A DNA stretch of 64,000 bases. It comes from an uncultured Blastocatellia bacterium. GTDB taxonomy: Bacteria; Acidobacteriota; Blastocatellia; Chloracidobacteriales; Chloracidobacteriaceae. The stretch is taken from NCBI GenBank assembly GCA_937934745.1, contig CALGZC010000028.1, positions 62,001-126,000 of the forward strand. The letters are read 5' to 3'. Positions 8,445 to 18,325 of this stretch are shown piece by piece. Both the position numbers and the translations under genes were made by a program. The notes below the pieces were generated by a model that did not search any database, was not told where the DNA came from, and was given only the letters and a program-made list of their open reading frames with translations. Position 1 is the first letter of the stretch; the number at the start of each line of letters is the position of its first letter.

Positions 8445-9824
8445 TTACAGCCCGCCGTCCGCCTGCTCACGGAGGATCCACCCATCGGTCACGATCTCAC
8501 TTTTGCGGCGTACCCAGCGCTGCGGTCGGATGCGGTAGAACCTCCCCCTGATTTCCAAGACATCGGCTTCGACGCCGGCGCCGACGTCGCCCAGCCAGTC
8601 GTGCGACCGCAGGGACTCAGTCGGCGCTGCATAAGCTTTGGTCGGCGCCAGGAGTTTGACCTTGAATAAAGGCCGGGCAGCCGGTAGCGGCCGCGGACGA
8701 ATCTGTTCGCGTACTGTAGCGCGTGTCAGACGGTAAAGCGCCGTCAATCCGCCGACAAACACCAGAACAATCATGAGAACAACGCCCACGCCGATCAGCC
8801 GCGTCGTCGTCACCGCCGGCAAGCTGGCCTCCGGTGTGGTTGCATCCAACCGCGCGACCCCGTCTGCCGGGAGTTGCCCCCCCGGCGCATCCTGTAATGG
8901 CGTCTGCCGGCCGGGGATGTCACGCCCGGTTTCCACGGATTGCACCACCACTGCCGGTGTGGCTTCTGAGGGGTGCATCAACACCCGCTCGACCTCCGAC
9001 CAAAACAGAGCCAGGCTCGGATACCGTGCCGTAATCTGCGTTGCCGTCGCCCGGCGCAGGATGCCTAGGAGCGCCTCGGCGGGAGGTAAAGCCGCCATCT
9101 GCGCCGGTAACGCAGCAATCGGTTGCCCGACATACGCCACCGGCGGCTCGCCGGACAACACGGCGTAGAGCGTTTTTGCCAGACCGTACACATCGGTTGC
9201 CGCCGCATACGCCCGCCGCCCTTCGGCAAGACACTCCGGCGGCGCATACACACACACCAGATCGGAAACGACCTTACCGTCAGCGGGTGTTTCGTCGTCA
9301 GCAGCAGAACCGAAATCGGCCAGTTTCAACGTTTGGCGGTCATCCGTCAGCAGGAGATTACTCGGCTCAACGTCACCGTGGACGATACCCAGCGCATGGC
9401 AGTGGCTGAGGGCGGCAGCGACCTGCCGCAACAGCGGTAAGGCAACTGCCGGGGGCAATCCACCGGTCGCCTGGCTCAGCGCGGCTAGCGTCCCACCGGC
9501 CAGGTACTCCAGGACGTGATAATCAAATGTCACTCCAGACTTGTCGCGTGCTTGCCCACTCGCCAACCGCCGGACAATGTTTGGATGGCCAACACGGTCC
9601 AGCCATCGCCCTTCACGGCGAAATCTTTCCAGCTGCAGACGCGCCGGCCCGACCGTCGGGGACAGGTGGCACAAGTGGGCAACAAACGCCTTGATGACAA
9701 CGGCCTGGCGCGTGATGGGGTCAAACGCGAGGAACAACTCCGTTTCAGCGCCGGTCGCCAAATGCCGCTCGACGCGATAACGTTTATTGAGTTCACTCTG
9801 TTCAAGGTGCAGAACTGCCGCCAT
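8445..9824 (-). CDS. Membrane-anchored eukaryotic-like Ser/Thr protein kinase
   Basis: The 459-aa protein has an N-terminal kinase domain (about residues 15-275), a Pro/Thr-rich linker, a single transmembrane helix (VGVVLMIVLVFVGGLTALY, about 345-365) and a small C-terminal beta-rich, SH3-like extracytoplasmic tail. Kinase landmarks are the VAIK-type lysine in AVVIKAF, the catalytic loop IVHGDVEPSNLLL (HGD in place of HRD, so not the RD type), the metal-binding LADFGSA and the PPECL/DVYGLAKTLY segment. The glycine loop (LATGAETELF) is poor. Activity is therefore likely but not assured. It diverges from the ABC exporter gene. Confidence 0.85.
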   Translation of the reverse strand: MAAVLHLEQSELNKRYRVERHLATGAETELFLAFDPITRQAVVIKAFVAHLCHLSPTVGPARLQLERFRREGRWLDRVGHPNIVRRLASGQARDKSGVTFDYHVLEYLAGGTLAALSQATGGLPPAVALPLLRQVAAALSHCHALGIVHGDVEPSNLLLTDDRQTLKLADFGSAADDETPADGKVVSDLVCVYAPPECLAEGRRAYAAATDVYGLAKTLYAVLSGEPPVAYVGQPIAALPAQMAALPPAEALLGILRRATATQITARYPSLALFWSEVERVLMHPSEATPAVVVQSVETGRDIPGRQTPLQDAPGGQLPADGVARLDATTPEASLPAVTTTRLIGVGVVLMIVLVFVGGLTALYRLTRATVREQIRPRPLPAARPLFKVKLLAPTKAYAAPTESLRSHDWLGDVGAGVEADVLEIRGRFYRIRPQRWVRRKSEIVTDGWILREQADGGL

Positions 9825-9948
9825 TGTTCCTTTGCACGCCTCCTAGGTAACAGACAATCGTACTGCGACGAATTCGGCCAGGTGGAGGCGCACTGCCGGC
9901 GCCACCTTGATCACGGGCAGTGCGACCTGAAAAATACTACTGCAACGC

Positions 9949-11748
9949 ATGAACAGCCTGCTGCGCCTCCTTCACTACACGCGCCCTTACACGAGTCACA
10001 TCGCACTTGCCGTCCTGGCCGCTGCCGGAGTTGGCCTCTTTGAAGCCGCCCGGACGGCACTAATTCAACCTATTTTTGACGGACTTGGTGTTGCTTCCGG
10101 CGCGCCACTTCTCACTGAATCAGCGCTGGCGTTGCCCCGGCTGAGCCGTTGGCTGCCCTCTGGAGGGGCATACTGGGTAATTGTGCTCGGTTTGCTGGTT
10201 GGGTTTAGCCTGCTGCGCGGCATTTCAGAGTTCACGGCCAACTTTTTGCTGACTTCTGTTGGGCAGTCGGTGATGGTCACGTTGCGGACGATGCTGTTTA
10301 CGCACACCCTCGACCAATCGGCTGCCTTTTTTGACCGTCACCGAACCGCCGAAATTGCCACCTGCCTCCTGACGGACGTTGAAAAAGTTCAGTCCGGTGT
10401 GGCGCAGTATCTTGCCGATGCCCTCCGCGAGGGCTTTACCCTGGTTTGTCTCTTGACGCTCGCGTTGTGGCTCTCGTGGAAGCTCACCCTACTGACGCTG
10501 GTCGTTGTCCCACTGTTGGCGCTGCTGACCGCCATCTTTAGCCGCTGCCTGCGGCAGGCTGGCCGCGCCACCCAGCAGGCCATTGAGGAGATGCTGGCGC
10601 TGGCGGGGGAAACACTGTCCGGCTACCGGGTTGTGCAAGCGTACACTGCCGAGGCTTACGAACGGAGGCGCTTTGAGGCTGCCGTCCAGCGCCTCCGACA
10701 CTTTAATCTGCGGACAGCACGCGCGTTGTTTTTGCCCTCCCCTTTGCTGGACCTGCTGGGCGTCGTTGTTGGGGCAGGGGTGATCTTCTACACCCACCAC
10801 CTCATCACTGCCGGCGAACTCACGGCCGGGACGTTCACCGCAACGCTGTTGGCGCTCGTCCGGCTCTACGACCCCATTCGCAAGTTGACACAAACCTACC
10901 ATGCCTATCAGCAGGTTCTTGTGTCTGCCGGGCGGTTGTTTGCCCTGCTCGATGAACCGGTGCAGGTTGCCGACGCACCACACGCCCTGACAAAGGTGAC
11001 CTTTCAGCAGACGCTGACGTTTACCGAGGTATCTTTTACCTATCCCCAGGCGACGACGCCGGCTCTTGACCGAGTGACGTTCACCGTCCGGCGCGGTGAG
11101 ACCGTGGCGCTGGTTGGACCGAGTGGCGGCGGCAAAAGTACGACATTTGCCCTTTTGTTGCGGTTCTACGATCTCGGCCGGGGTGCCATCACCATTGACG
11201 GGGTGGACATCCGCCATCTGACGCGGGCAGCGCTGCGTCGGTTGACGGCGTATGTCCCCCAGGAAATCATGCTCTTTGATGGGACGTTTGCCGACAACAT
11301 CGCCTATGGGCAGCCGGATGCAACCCGCGTTGCCATCGAGCGCGCGGCGCGTGCCGCCCACGCCCATGAGTTTATCCTGGAGCGCGGCGGTTATGATGCG
11401 CACATCGGCGAGGCCGGCCGTCGTCTGTCTGGCGGTCAGCGCCAGCGCATTGCCATCGCCCGTGCTTTATTGCGCGACGCGCCAATCCTGCTCTTAGACG
11501 AAGCGACCTCAGCCCTTGATGCAGAATCCGAGGCAGCAGTGCAGGCTGCCCTTGCGACCCTGATGCAGGGGCGAACAACCCTGGTCATTGCCCATCGGCT
11601 GTCCACCATCCGGCGCGCCGACCGAATTTTGGTTTTTGAGCAAGGGCGCATTGTGGAAGCCGGAACTCATGCTGCACTGATGGCTGTTCAGGGGCCGTAC
11701 CGGCGATTGTATGAGCGACAGTTTGCCGCCCCGACGCAGCATCTCTGA
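9949..11748 (+). CDS. MsbA-like ABC exporter (fused transmembrane and ATPase domains)
   Basis: This 599-aa half-transporter has an N-terminal six-helix ABC transmembrane domain (about residues 15-310) and a C-terminal ATPase (about 345-590). ATPase motifs are Walker A GPSGGGKSTT, signature LSGGQRQR, Walker B ILLLDEATSALD and the switch histidine in VIAHRLS. Such homodimers export lipids (lipid A core, glycolipids) or drugs; a lipid role is plausible because a polyprenyl-phosphate transferase gene follows 77 bases downstream. The ATG at 9949 begins directly before the first helix. Substrate cannot be read from sequence. Confidence 0.92.
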   Translation: MNSLLRLLHYTRPYTSHIALAVLAAAGVGLFEAARTALIQPIFDGLGVASGAPLLTESALALPRLSRWLPSGGAYWVIVLGLLVGFSLLRGISEFTANFLLTSVGQSVMVTLRTMLFTHTLDQSAAFFDRHRTAEIATCLLTDVEKVQSGVAQYLADALREGFTLVCLLTLALWLSWKLTLLTLVVVPLLALLTAIFSRCLRQAGRATQQAIEEMLALAGETLSGYRVVQAYTAEAYERRRFEAAVQRLRHFNLRTARALFLPSPLLDLLGVVVGAGVIFYTHHLITAGELTAGTFTATLLALVRLYDPIRKLTQTYHAYQQVLVSAGRLFALLDEPVQVADAPHALTKVTFQQTLTFTEVSFTYPQATTPALDRVTFTVRRGETVALVGPSGGGKSTTFALLLRFYDLGRGAITIDGVDIRHLTRAALRRLTAYVPQEIMLFDGTFADNIAYGQPDATRVAIERAARAAHAHEFILERGGYDAHIGEAGRRLSGGQRQRIAIARALLRDAPILLLDEATSALDAESEAAVQAALATLMQGRTTLVIAHRLSTIRRADRILVFEQGRIVEAGTHAALMAVQGPYRRLYERQFAAPTQHL

Positions 11749-11825
11749 CGCACCTGTGAGCCGGGTGGACGATTGTACCGACGGCCATATTTCCTAGTTA
11801 TATTTCTTGGCGACATTTGCGGTCT

Positions 11826-12734
11826 ATGCCAACTGCCATTGCCTCACCCATCATTGCCATCCCGCTGGCCCTGCTCCACGCGATGCGTCCGCAACAATGG
11901 ACGAAGAACATCTTACTCTTTCCGGCGCTGCTGTTTTCCCAGAATCTTTTTCATCGGCGCGAAACTTTCCTCGTTTGTGCGGCTTGCGCCGTGTTCTGTC
12001 TCCTCAGCAGTGGGGTTTATCTGCTGAACGACCTACTGGACCTAGACAGTGATCGTGCGCATCCGACCAAACGCTACCGTCCGCTGGCTTCGGGCACCCT
12101 TCCGATCCCGGTCGGCATTGCCGCCTGTGTCACATTGTCGTCCGGGTCGCTCCTTGTCGCTTTCTGGCTTTCCACAGCTTTTGCCTGGACGGCCGTGGCG
12201 TACTTCCTCCTGCAGGTCGCCTACACCCTCCGCCTCAAGCACGTTGTCATTCTCGATGTCGGTTGTATCGCCGCCGGGTTTGTACTCCGTGCCGTTGCCG
12301 GCGGGCAGGTCATCGCAGTGACCATCTCTCCCTGGCTGCTCATCTGTGCAATGCTGCTATCGCTTTTTCTAGCGCTCGGTAAGCGCCGGCATGAGTTGCT
12401 GTTGCTCGAAGACGGTGCAACGGCACACCGCCGCATCCTAGGTGAATACACGATTGATCTGCTTGACCAGATGATCGCCATCGTGACGGCGGCGACGGTT
12501 GTTTGCTACACGTTCTACACGGTTGCGCCGGAAACAGTTGCGAAGTTTGGAACGACCAAACTCGTCTTTACCGTCCCGTTTGCCCTGTATGGAATTTTTC
12601 GCTACCTGTACCTCATCCACCGCCGGCAACTCGGCGGCAGCCCGGAAAAAACACTGCTCAACGATGGAGCTTCACTGGTCAACCTGGCGCTGTACGGGCT
12701 GACGGTCATTATCGTGCTGTACTGGCTGCGTTAG
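11826..12734 (+). CDS. UbiA-family prenyltransferase, decaprenyl-phosphate phosphoribosyltransferase-like
   Basis: This 302-aa polytopic membrane enzyme belongs to the UbiA superfamily. The first aspartate-rich motif NDLLDLDSDRAHPTKRYRP followed by LASG, and the opening RPQQWTKNILLFPALLFS, are typical of the subfamily that moves phosphoribose from PRPP to a polyprenyl phosphate (Rv3806c type). The second motif (VILDVGCIAAGFVLRAVAG) is also present. That reaction makes the arabinose/ribose donor lipid precursor of cell-envelope glycans. An ordinary quinone or chlorophyll prenyltransferase is less likely given the DRxHPtK pattern. The ATG at 11826 is taken as start; a TTG nine bases upstream is possible. 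Confidence 0.85.
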   Translation: MPTAIASPIIAIPLALLHAMRPQQWTKNILLFPALLFSQNLFHRRETFLVCAACAVFCLLSSGVYLLNDLLDLDSDRAHPTKRYRPLASGTLPIPVGIAACVTLSSGSLLVAFWLSTAFAWTAVAYFLLQVAYTLRLKHVVILDVGCIAAGFVLRAVAGGQVIAVTISPWLLICAMLLSLFLALGKRRHELLLLEDGATAHRRILGEYTIDLLDQMIAIVTAATVVCYTFYTVAPETVAKFGTTKLVFTVPFALYGIFRYLYLIHRRQLGGSPEKTLLNDGASLVNLALYGLTVIIVLYWLR

Positions 12735-12938
12735 AAAGACCCGTAGCGCCGGGCGCAAGAACCGGGCAGGCAGCCACATTGTGCGCCGATCGGGACGCCG
12801 GAGCCGGCGCAGGGTCACGCACCAATAACCCCTCCGGTGAACGCTGCGGTTTGTCCCCATCGGCGTCTGTTCTGACCGGGCGGCCGGCAATCTGAGCCTT
12901 GGAACAGTGCCGGCACCGCTCCTACGCGCGCCCCGCCC

Positions 12939-13865
12939 CTACCTGGTACGACGCCCCAAGCCCGACGCAATGACGGCTGCCGTCAGGGCGTTGTGCTGCA
13001 ACACGGCGCGGTTGACCTCCACACTTTTTCCACCAGTCAGTTCACTCACCTTGCCTAACAGGTAAGGTGTCGTGGCCGGGCCACACATACCGGCCGCTGC
13101 AGCCTCGGCCAGCGCAGCCTGGATAGCCGTCTCAACGCCGGGCACTTCCTCCGGCGGGGGCTGCACCACCAACATCCCCTTGCCGTTCCAGGCCTGCTCC
13201 ACCTCCCACACACGCGCCAAGTCGTCAATCTGTTCTACTGAAAACAACAACCTGCGGCCGCTGTCAGCCGTGTAAAACGCCGGAAAGACTCGGCAGCCCC
13301 ATCCGATGACCGGCACGCCGAGCATTTCAAGCCATTCCAGCGTCGCCGAGATGTCGAGAATTGCCTTGACGCCGGCGCAAACGACCAAAACCGGGTAACG
13401 CGCCAGCGCCATCAGATCGCCGCTGATGTCCCAGGTTTGCGCCGCGCCGCGATGCACGCCGCCGATGCCGCCCGTTGCCATCACCTGAATTCCGGCCAAC
13501 GCGGCCGCCCGCGCCGTTGCCCCAACCGTCGTTGCGCCGTCCCACCCCAGCGCCACGGCTGCTGCCAGGTCGCGCGCGCCCAGCTTCGCCACAGCCGACC
13601 CAGACCGTGGGCCGCCTTGCGCCGATTCGCCAAATTGCGTTATCAGTCGCTCGTCTAAACCAACCACCAGCACCCCACCGACCACCCCAATCGTCGCCGG
13701 CACGGCGCCGCCCGCCCGTACCGCTCGCTCCATGGCCAGCGCCGTCTCGATGTTCACCGGATACGGTAACCCATGCGCGATCACGGTGCTTTCCAGCGCC
13801 ACGACCGGGCGCCCTTCTGCCAGTGCCTCGGCGACCTCTGGTGCGACTCGAACAAATGACCTCAT
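12939..13865 (-). CDS. psuG: Pseudouridine-5'-phosphate glycosidase
   Basis: This 308-aa enzyme reversibly splits pseudouridine 5'-phosphate into uracil and ribose 5-phosphate, in pseudouridine breakdown. Strong family blocks are VVALESTVIAHGLPYP, ATIGVVGGVLVVGL, VMATGGIGGVHRGA (catalytic lysine region KLGARDL upstream), VVCAGVKAILDI and TPYLLGKVSELTGGKS. The ATG overlaps the stop of the D-aminoacylase gene by four bases, so translation is likely coupled. No pseudouridine kinase (PsuK) is next to it, which is a difference from the common psuKG pair. It ends the four-gene ior operon. Confidence 0.94.
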   Translation of the reverse strand: MRSFVRVAPEVAEALAEGRPVVALESTVIAHGLPYPVNIETALAMERAVRAGGAVPATIGVVGGVLVVGLDERLITQFGESAQGGPRSGSAVAKLGARDLAAAVALGWDGATTVGATARAAALAGIQVMATGGIGGVHRGAAQTWDISGDLMALARYPVLVVCAGVKAILDISATLEWLEMLGVPVIGWGCRVFPAFYTADSGRRLLFSVEQIDDLARVWEVEQAWNGKGMLVVQPPPEEVPGVETAIQAALAEAAAAGMCGPATTPYLLGKVSELTGGKSVEVNRAVLQHNALTAAVIASGLGRRTR

Positions 13866-15469
13866 GGACGTCCTCCCTGCCCGGTCAGGTGCAGCGCCTG
13901 GCCGGGCCGCGCCCCGGTCAACTTGTTTTCCTCTAGCACAACGACACCGTTGACAATGACCATCCGAATACCGACCGGGAACTGATGTGGCTGCTCATAG
14001 GTGGCTTTGTCCTGAATGGTCTGATCATCAAACAGGACGAGATCGGCAGCAAACCCCTCCCGGAGCAATCCGCGCTCCGCCAGGCGGAACGTCTGCGCCG
14101 GCAGGCTGGTCATTTTCCGCACCGCATCCTCAAGCGTCAGCAGGCCTAAGTCTCGGACGTACCGCCCCAACACGCGGGCGTTGTTGCCGTACCCGCGCGG
14201 ATGCGGGACGCCCACGCCAAACTTCCGCACCCCCGCGTCGGCGGCGACCATCGTGAACGGCTCGCGCAGGATGCGAATGACATCGTCCTCGCGCATGCCG
14301 TGGAAGATCATGCCGGCACCGCCCTGCTCATACATCGCGAGAATCTGCTCGGCCTGCGCGTCCAGGTCGTCGCGGCCCTGCGCCAGGCGCGTAATCTCAA
14401 CCAGATGCTTGCCGTTGTAGTCGAGATTCGCGCCGTAAAAGGCCACCACGGCATAGCTGAAGTCCGCGCGCCCCTTGGCTTTCAGGCTCTCCAGCAGCTC
14501 ATCCTTGATTTTTCGGCGCGTCACGGGATCGGCCAGACGCTTGACGGCTTCGGCGCGCCCGCCTTCCAGCGCCCAGTTCGGCAACATGGTTTCCAGACTC
14601 GTCGAGGAGGCTGTGTAAGCGTACTGATCCGCCGTCACTTCAAGCCCGCGCGCCCGCGCCGCCCGAATCAGGCCCAGCATTCGGTCGCTGCTGCCCCAGA
14701 GGCGTGGCGAAGAGACTTTGAGGTGCGAAATCTCCACCGGCAGCCCGGCCTGCTCGCCAATGGCGATGGCTTCCTCGATGGCTTCCAGGACGCCGTTGCC
14801 CTCATTGCGCATGTGCGTCGCGTACACGCCGCCGAATCGGGCGACGACTCTGGCCAAAGCGACGATTTCATCGGTCTGGGCAAAGCTGCCGGGCGCGTAG
14901 ATCAACCCGGTTGAGAGACCAAGCGCGCCATCTTCCATCGCCTTGGCGACCAGGCGCTGCATTTCCGCCAGCTCATCAGCCGTGGGCGCGCGGTTGGCGT
15001 ACTTCATCACCCTGGCGCGCACCGAGCCGTGGGCAATGAGCGTTGCCAGATTAACCGCCAGCGGCGTCTCTCGGTAGCGGCTGAGAAACTCGCCCACGTC
15101 AATCACGGACGCGCCGCAGTTCCCCGTGACGAGCGTCGTCACGCCCATGCGGATGAAGTTCTCGGCGTCAGGATGACTGAAGATGTCCTCAGTATGGGCG
15201 TGAACGTCAATGAAGCCCGGCGCGAGCGTCAGCCCTTCGGCGTCAACGACCCGCCGCGCCGTCCCGGTCAGCGCCCGCCCAATGCGGGCAATGCGACCGT
15301 CCTTGACGGCGACATCCGCGCGAAACCACGGATTGCCCGTGCCATCTACGACGCGCGCCTTTCTGATGAGCAAGTCATACTGCGGAGCTGCCGCTTGTCC
15401 CCGCGCCAGGCTTGCCGCCGCGCAGAGCAGCAGCGACAGCGCGGCAATCCAGCTTCCCGGCAGCTTCAT
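13862..15469 (-). CDS. Exported D-aminoacylase / N-acyl-D-amino-acid deacylase
   Basis: This 535-aa amidohydrolase starts with a signal peptide ([19 protein letters not shown]). The metal-binding landmarks are [10 protein letters not shown] (HxH motif), the cysteine region [16 protein letters not shown] and [10 protein letters not shown], and the C-terminal [19 protein letters not shown] that closes the composite beta-sandwich. This is the pattern of the D-aminoacylase / N-acyl-D-glutamate deacylase group, which releases free D-amino acids from N-acyl forms; dihydroorotase-like alternatives lack the last segment. It overlaps both neighbours by four bases (iorB upstream, psuG downstream) and is therefore in one operon with a molybdenum hydroxylase, a combination whose purpose is unclear. 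Confidence 0.9.
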   Translation of the reverse strand: MKLPGSWIAALSLLLCAAASLARGQAAAPQYDLLIRKARVVDGTGNPWFRADVAVKDGRIARIGRALTGTARRVVDAEGLTLAPGFIDVHAHTEDIFSHPDAENFIRMGVTTLVTGNCGASVIDVGEFLSRYRETPLAVNLATLIAHGSVRARVMKYANRAPTADELAEMQRLVAKAMEDGALGLSTGLIYAPGSFAQTDEIVALARVVARFGGVYATHMRNEGNGVLEAIEEAIAIGEQAGLPVEISHLKVSSPRLWGSSDRMLGLIRAARARGLEVTADQYAYTASSTSLETMLPNWALEGGRAEAVKRLADPVTRRKIKDELLESLKAKGRADFSYAVVAFYGANLDYNGKHLVEITRLAQGRDDLDAQAEQILAMYEQGGAGMIFHGMREDDVIRILREPFTMVAADAGVRKFGVGVPHPRGYGNNARVLGRYVRDLGLLTLEDAVRKMTSLPAQTFRLAERGLLREGFAADLVLFDDQTIQDKATYEQPHQFPVGIRMVIVNGVVVLEENKLTGARPGQALHLTGQGGRP

Positions 15470-17592
15470 GCGTCCAGCTCGATGGGGAGTCGGCGAATGC
15501 GCTTGCCGGTCAAGGCAAAGAGCGCGTTGCACACGGCCGGGGCGGTCGGCGGCAGCGCCGGCTCGCCGGCCCCAGAAGGCGCTTCGGCGCCCTTGACCAG
15601 ATGGATATCCACCTTGGGCATCTCGGAAACCCGCAGTAACGGGTAGTCGTTGAAGTTCGACTGTACCACTCTGCCCTTCTCAATCGTCATCGCGCCGTAG
15701 AGCGCCGCGCTCAAGGCAAAGGCGATGCTGCCCTCGATCTGCGCCTCGACCTGGCTCGGATTGATGACCGTCCCGACATCCATGGCGCACACGATGCGGT
15801 GAACGCGCAGGGCGTCGTCTTCAACGGATACCTCCGCGACCTGCGCGCAAAAGGCCCCGAAGGAAGCATGCGCCGCCACGCCGCGCGCGCGGCCCTTGGG
15901 CAGCGGCTTGCCCCAGTCGGCAGCGTTTGCGGCGATTTCGAGCGCGTTTTTCAGCCGCGGCGACTTGTCCAGCAGGCGCAGGCGAAACGCGACCGGATCG
16001 GCTTTCGCCGCATGGGCTAGCTCGTCCAGAAATGACTCTTGGACGAAGGCGTTTTGCGAGTCAAACACCGCCCGCCAGAAGCCAATCGGAACGCCCGTGT
16101 TGGCGCGGACATACTCGGCGCGGAAGTTCGGCACGCTGTACGGCATCGTGGCAATGCCGGACATGGCGCCGCGATCCACGCCCTTGCCGCCGTCGGACTG
16201 GCGCTGCCCCAGAATCGAAGGCGCGACGAGTCGGTGCAGGAGCGCCACCGGCTGCCCATCGGGCGACAAGCCGCCCTTGACGATGTGCAAGCTGGCCGGG
16301 CGATACCAGCCCTGCCGCATGTCTTCCTCGCGCGTCCAGGTCACCTGCACTGGCGCGCCGTCCAGCCGCTTGGCGACCTCGATGGCATCGGCCGCGTAGT
16401 CGGCTTCGATGCGCCGGCCGAAGCCGCCGCCGAGCAGGGTGACATGAATCTTGATGCGCCCAGCATCGAGTCCGGTGATGCGGCGGGCTTCATCCATGAC
16501 GAAGTTGGGAAACTGCGTCGGCGCCCAGATTTCGCAGCGCTCGGCCGTGACCCGCGCCGTGCAGTTCTGCGGCTCCAGCGTGGCGTGGTGCAGGAAAGGC
16601 GCTTCATACTCGGCTTCAAGCGTTTTGGCAGCCTTTGCGAAGGCTGCCTCGAAATCGCCGTCCTGGCGCGCCGCATCGCCCGGCGCTTTGGCCTTTTCGG
16701 CGAACATGGCGCGGATGGCGGCGCTCGACAGCGCTGCGTTCGGGCCATCGTCCCAGGTAACGCGCAACTTTTTCGCGCCCTCGAACGCCGCCCAGGTGTT
16801 GGTCGCCACCACGGCCACGCCCCGGTCGGTCAGAAGCACCTTCTCAACGCCCGGCACGGCTTTCGCCGCGCCGTCGTCCACCTGCTTTGCCTTGCCCCCG
16901 AACGCCGGCGGGTGGAGCAGCGTGGCAAAACGCATGCCGGGCAGCCGGACATCGAGGCCGTAAACCGCTCGGCCAGTCACGATGGCCGGGTTGTCATAGC
17001 GCGCCACGCGCTGCCCGATGAGCTTGAAATCCTTTGGTTCTTTGAGCTTGACAGCTTTCGCGTCCGGCACGGGCAGCGCCGCCGCGTCGGCGACCAACTC
17101 GCCGTAGCCGAGTTTTTTCGCAGCCTCCGTCGGGTGGATGACGAAGCTGTTGGATGTCCGGCACTCGGCGGCAGGCACGTTCCAGCGGCGGGCGGCCGCT
17201 TCGACCAGCATGGCGCGCGCCGTCGCCCCGGTTCGCCGAAGCGGCTCCCAGGCCCCGCGAATGCTGCCGCTCCCGCCCGTCCTCTGAAAGCCATACTTGG
17301 ATGGGTCAAACGACGCCGTCTCCGCCGCAACCTGCGACCAGTCGGCATCCAGCTCCTCCGCCACCAGCATCGGCAGGGCCGTTCGCACGCCCTGGCCCAT
17401 TTCCGTCTTATTCACGGTGATAAGAATCCGTCCATCGGATTGAATCGTCAGGAAGGCGTTGGGGGCGAGCGTCGGCGCGTCAGCCGCGATAAGGCGACCG
17501 GCGTCAGCCTCGAAATGACAGCCCAGCGTCAGCGTTGCGCCGGCAACTGCCGCGCCCGCCAAAAACTCGCGTCGCGAAACTTTGGTGATCAT
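15466..17592 (-). CDS. iorB: Isoquinoline 1-oxidoreductase beta-type molybdenum hydroxylase large subunit
   Basis: The 708-aa molybdopterin subunit belongs to the xanthine oxidase family, IorB branch. The N-terminus has a twin-arginine signal ([19 protein letters not shown]), pointing to export in folded form by Tat. Molybdopterin-binding stretches include [33 protein letters not shown] and, near the end, [19 protein letters not shown], which contains the expected catalytic glutamate. Family members hydroxylate N-heterocycles or oxidise aldehydes; the substrate here is unknown. The ATG at 17592 overlaps the iorA stop by four bases. It pairs with the 2Fe-2S subunit upstream; no CoxG/XdhC-type maturation gene is adjacent. 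Confidence 0.9.
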   Translation of the reverse strand: MITKVSRREFLAGAAVAGATLTLGCHFEADAGRLIAADAPTLAPNAFLTIQSDGRILITVNKTEMGQGVRTALPMLVAEELDADWSQVAAETASFDPSKYGFQRTGGSGSIRGAWEPLRRTGATARAMLVEAAARRWNVPAAECRTSNSFVIHPTEAAKKLGYGELVADAAALPVPDAKAVKLKEPKDFKLIGQRVARYDNPAIVTGRAVYGLDVRLPGMRFATLLHPPAFGGKAKQVDDGAAKAVPGVEKVLLTDRGVAVVATNTWAAFEGAKKLRVTWDDGPNAALSSAAIRAMFAEKAKAPGDAARQDGDFEAAFAKAAKTLEAEYEAPFLHHATLEPQNCTARVTAERCEIWAPTQFPNFVMDEARRITGLDAGRIKIHVTLLGGGFGRRIEADYAADAIEVAKRLDGAPVQVTWTREEDMRQGWYRPASLHIVKGGLSPDGQPVALLHRLVAPSILGQRQSDGGKGVDRGAMSGIATMPYSVPNFRAEYVRANTGVPIGFWRAVFDSQNAFVQESFLDELAHAAKADPVAFRLRLLDKSPRLKNALEIAANAADWGKPLPKGRARGVAAHASFGAFCAQVAEVSVEDDALRVHRIVCAMDVGTVINPSQVEAQIEGSIAFALSAALYGAMTIEKGRVVQSNFNDYPLLRVSEMPKVDIHLVKGAEAPSGAGEPALPPTAPAVCNALFALTGKRIRRLPIELDA

Positions 17593-18065
17593 CGCGCCAG
17601 CGCTTCTCCTTTCTGAAGCCTGGCGGCGCGCCGGACGGCGGCGACGATCCGCTGGTAGGTTCCGCACCGGCAGAGGTTTCCGACCAGCGCGGCGGCAATG
17701 TCCTCATCGGATGGATTGGGTTGTTTCGCCAACAGCGCGGCAGCGGCCATGATTTGACCGGGCTGACAGTAGCCGCACTGCGCCACATCCTCCGCCTGCC
17801 AGGCGCGCTGCACCGGATGCGTTCCGTCTGGCGACAAGCCTTCGATGGTCGTGACTTGCTTCCCCCCAACGCTCGACAACGGCGCGAGGCAGGCGCGCGT
17901 CGCGGCGCCGTCCACATGAACCGTGCAGGCGCCGCAGAGGCCAATGCCGCAGCCGTATTTTGTGCCGGTCAGCCCCAGCGTATCGCGCAACACCCATAAC
18001 AAAGGCATCTCCGGCGGCGCGTTACAGGACTGCCTGACGCCATTGACCGTGGCCGTGATCGGCAT
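17589..18065 (-). CDS. iorA: Isoquinoline 1-oxidoreductase alpha-type 2Fe-2S subunit
   Basis: This 158-aa electron-transfer subunit has the two iron-sulfur domains of molybdenum hydroxylases. The plant-ferredoxin-type N-terminal domain has [15 protein letters not shown] plus a further Cys (ATRACLAPL). The all-helical C-terminal domain has [10 protein letters not shown] and [11 protein letters not shown]. It passes electrons from the molybdenum centre of IorB to an acceptor, often a cytochrome c in the IorAB group. It has no signal of its own and would travel with IorB through Tat. It is the first gene of the operon, with the ATG at 18065. Confidence 0.93.
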   Translation of the reverse strand: MPITATVNGVRQSCNAPPEMPLLWVLRDTLGLTGTKYGCGIGLCGACTVHVDGAATRACLAPLSSVGGKQVTTIEGLSPDGTHPVQRAWQAEDVAQCGYCQPGQIMAAAALLAKQPNPSDEDIAAALVGNLCRCGTYQRIVAAVRRAARLQKGEALAR

Positions 18066-18325
18066 AGTTCTTACCTCACCTTCAGGACCTCGCCGTTGGC
18101 TTTTCGATCAACTCGATGCCGCGCTTCTATGCGATCACCGGCGAAAACACAACTTCTGAATGCCCCAAGTCAATGCTCCACTGCCCTGGCTCTCCTTGTT
18201 GTTGTGGCAAAGGCGTCGGCCAGCGAAACAGGCACGTCCAATGGCCCGGCTGCGGCCTCTGGAGCAGCGTCAGGCCGACAGCGTACAGCTACCGAAGGGT
18301 CGTCTGTGTGGGATGTGCCAAGTTG

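Noticed and set aside
8445-9824. Possibility that the kinase is a pseudogene.
   Set aside because: The frame is intact from a good start to stop and the lysine, catalytic Asp and DFG are kept. Only HRD is changed to HGD and the glycine loop is weak, which occurs in bacterial kinases.
16039-17616. A 525-codon open frame on the + strand opposite iorB.
   Set aside because: It is an antisense shadow of a GC-rich gene; its protein is Arg/His/Gly-rich with no family pattern, while the minus strand has a complete molybdenum hydroxylase.
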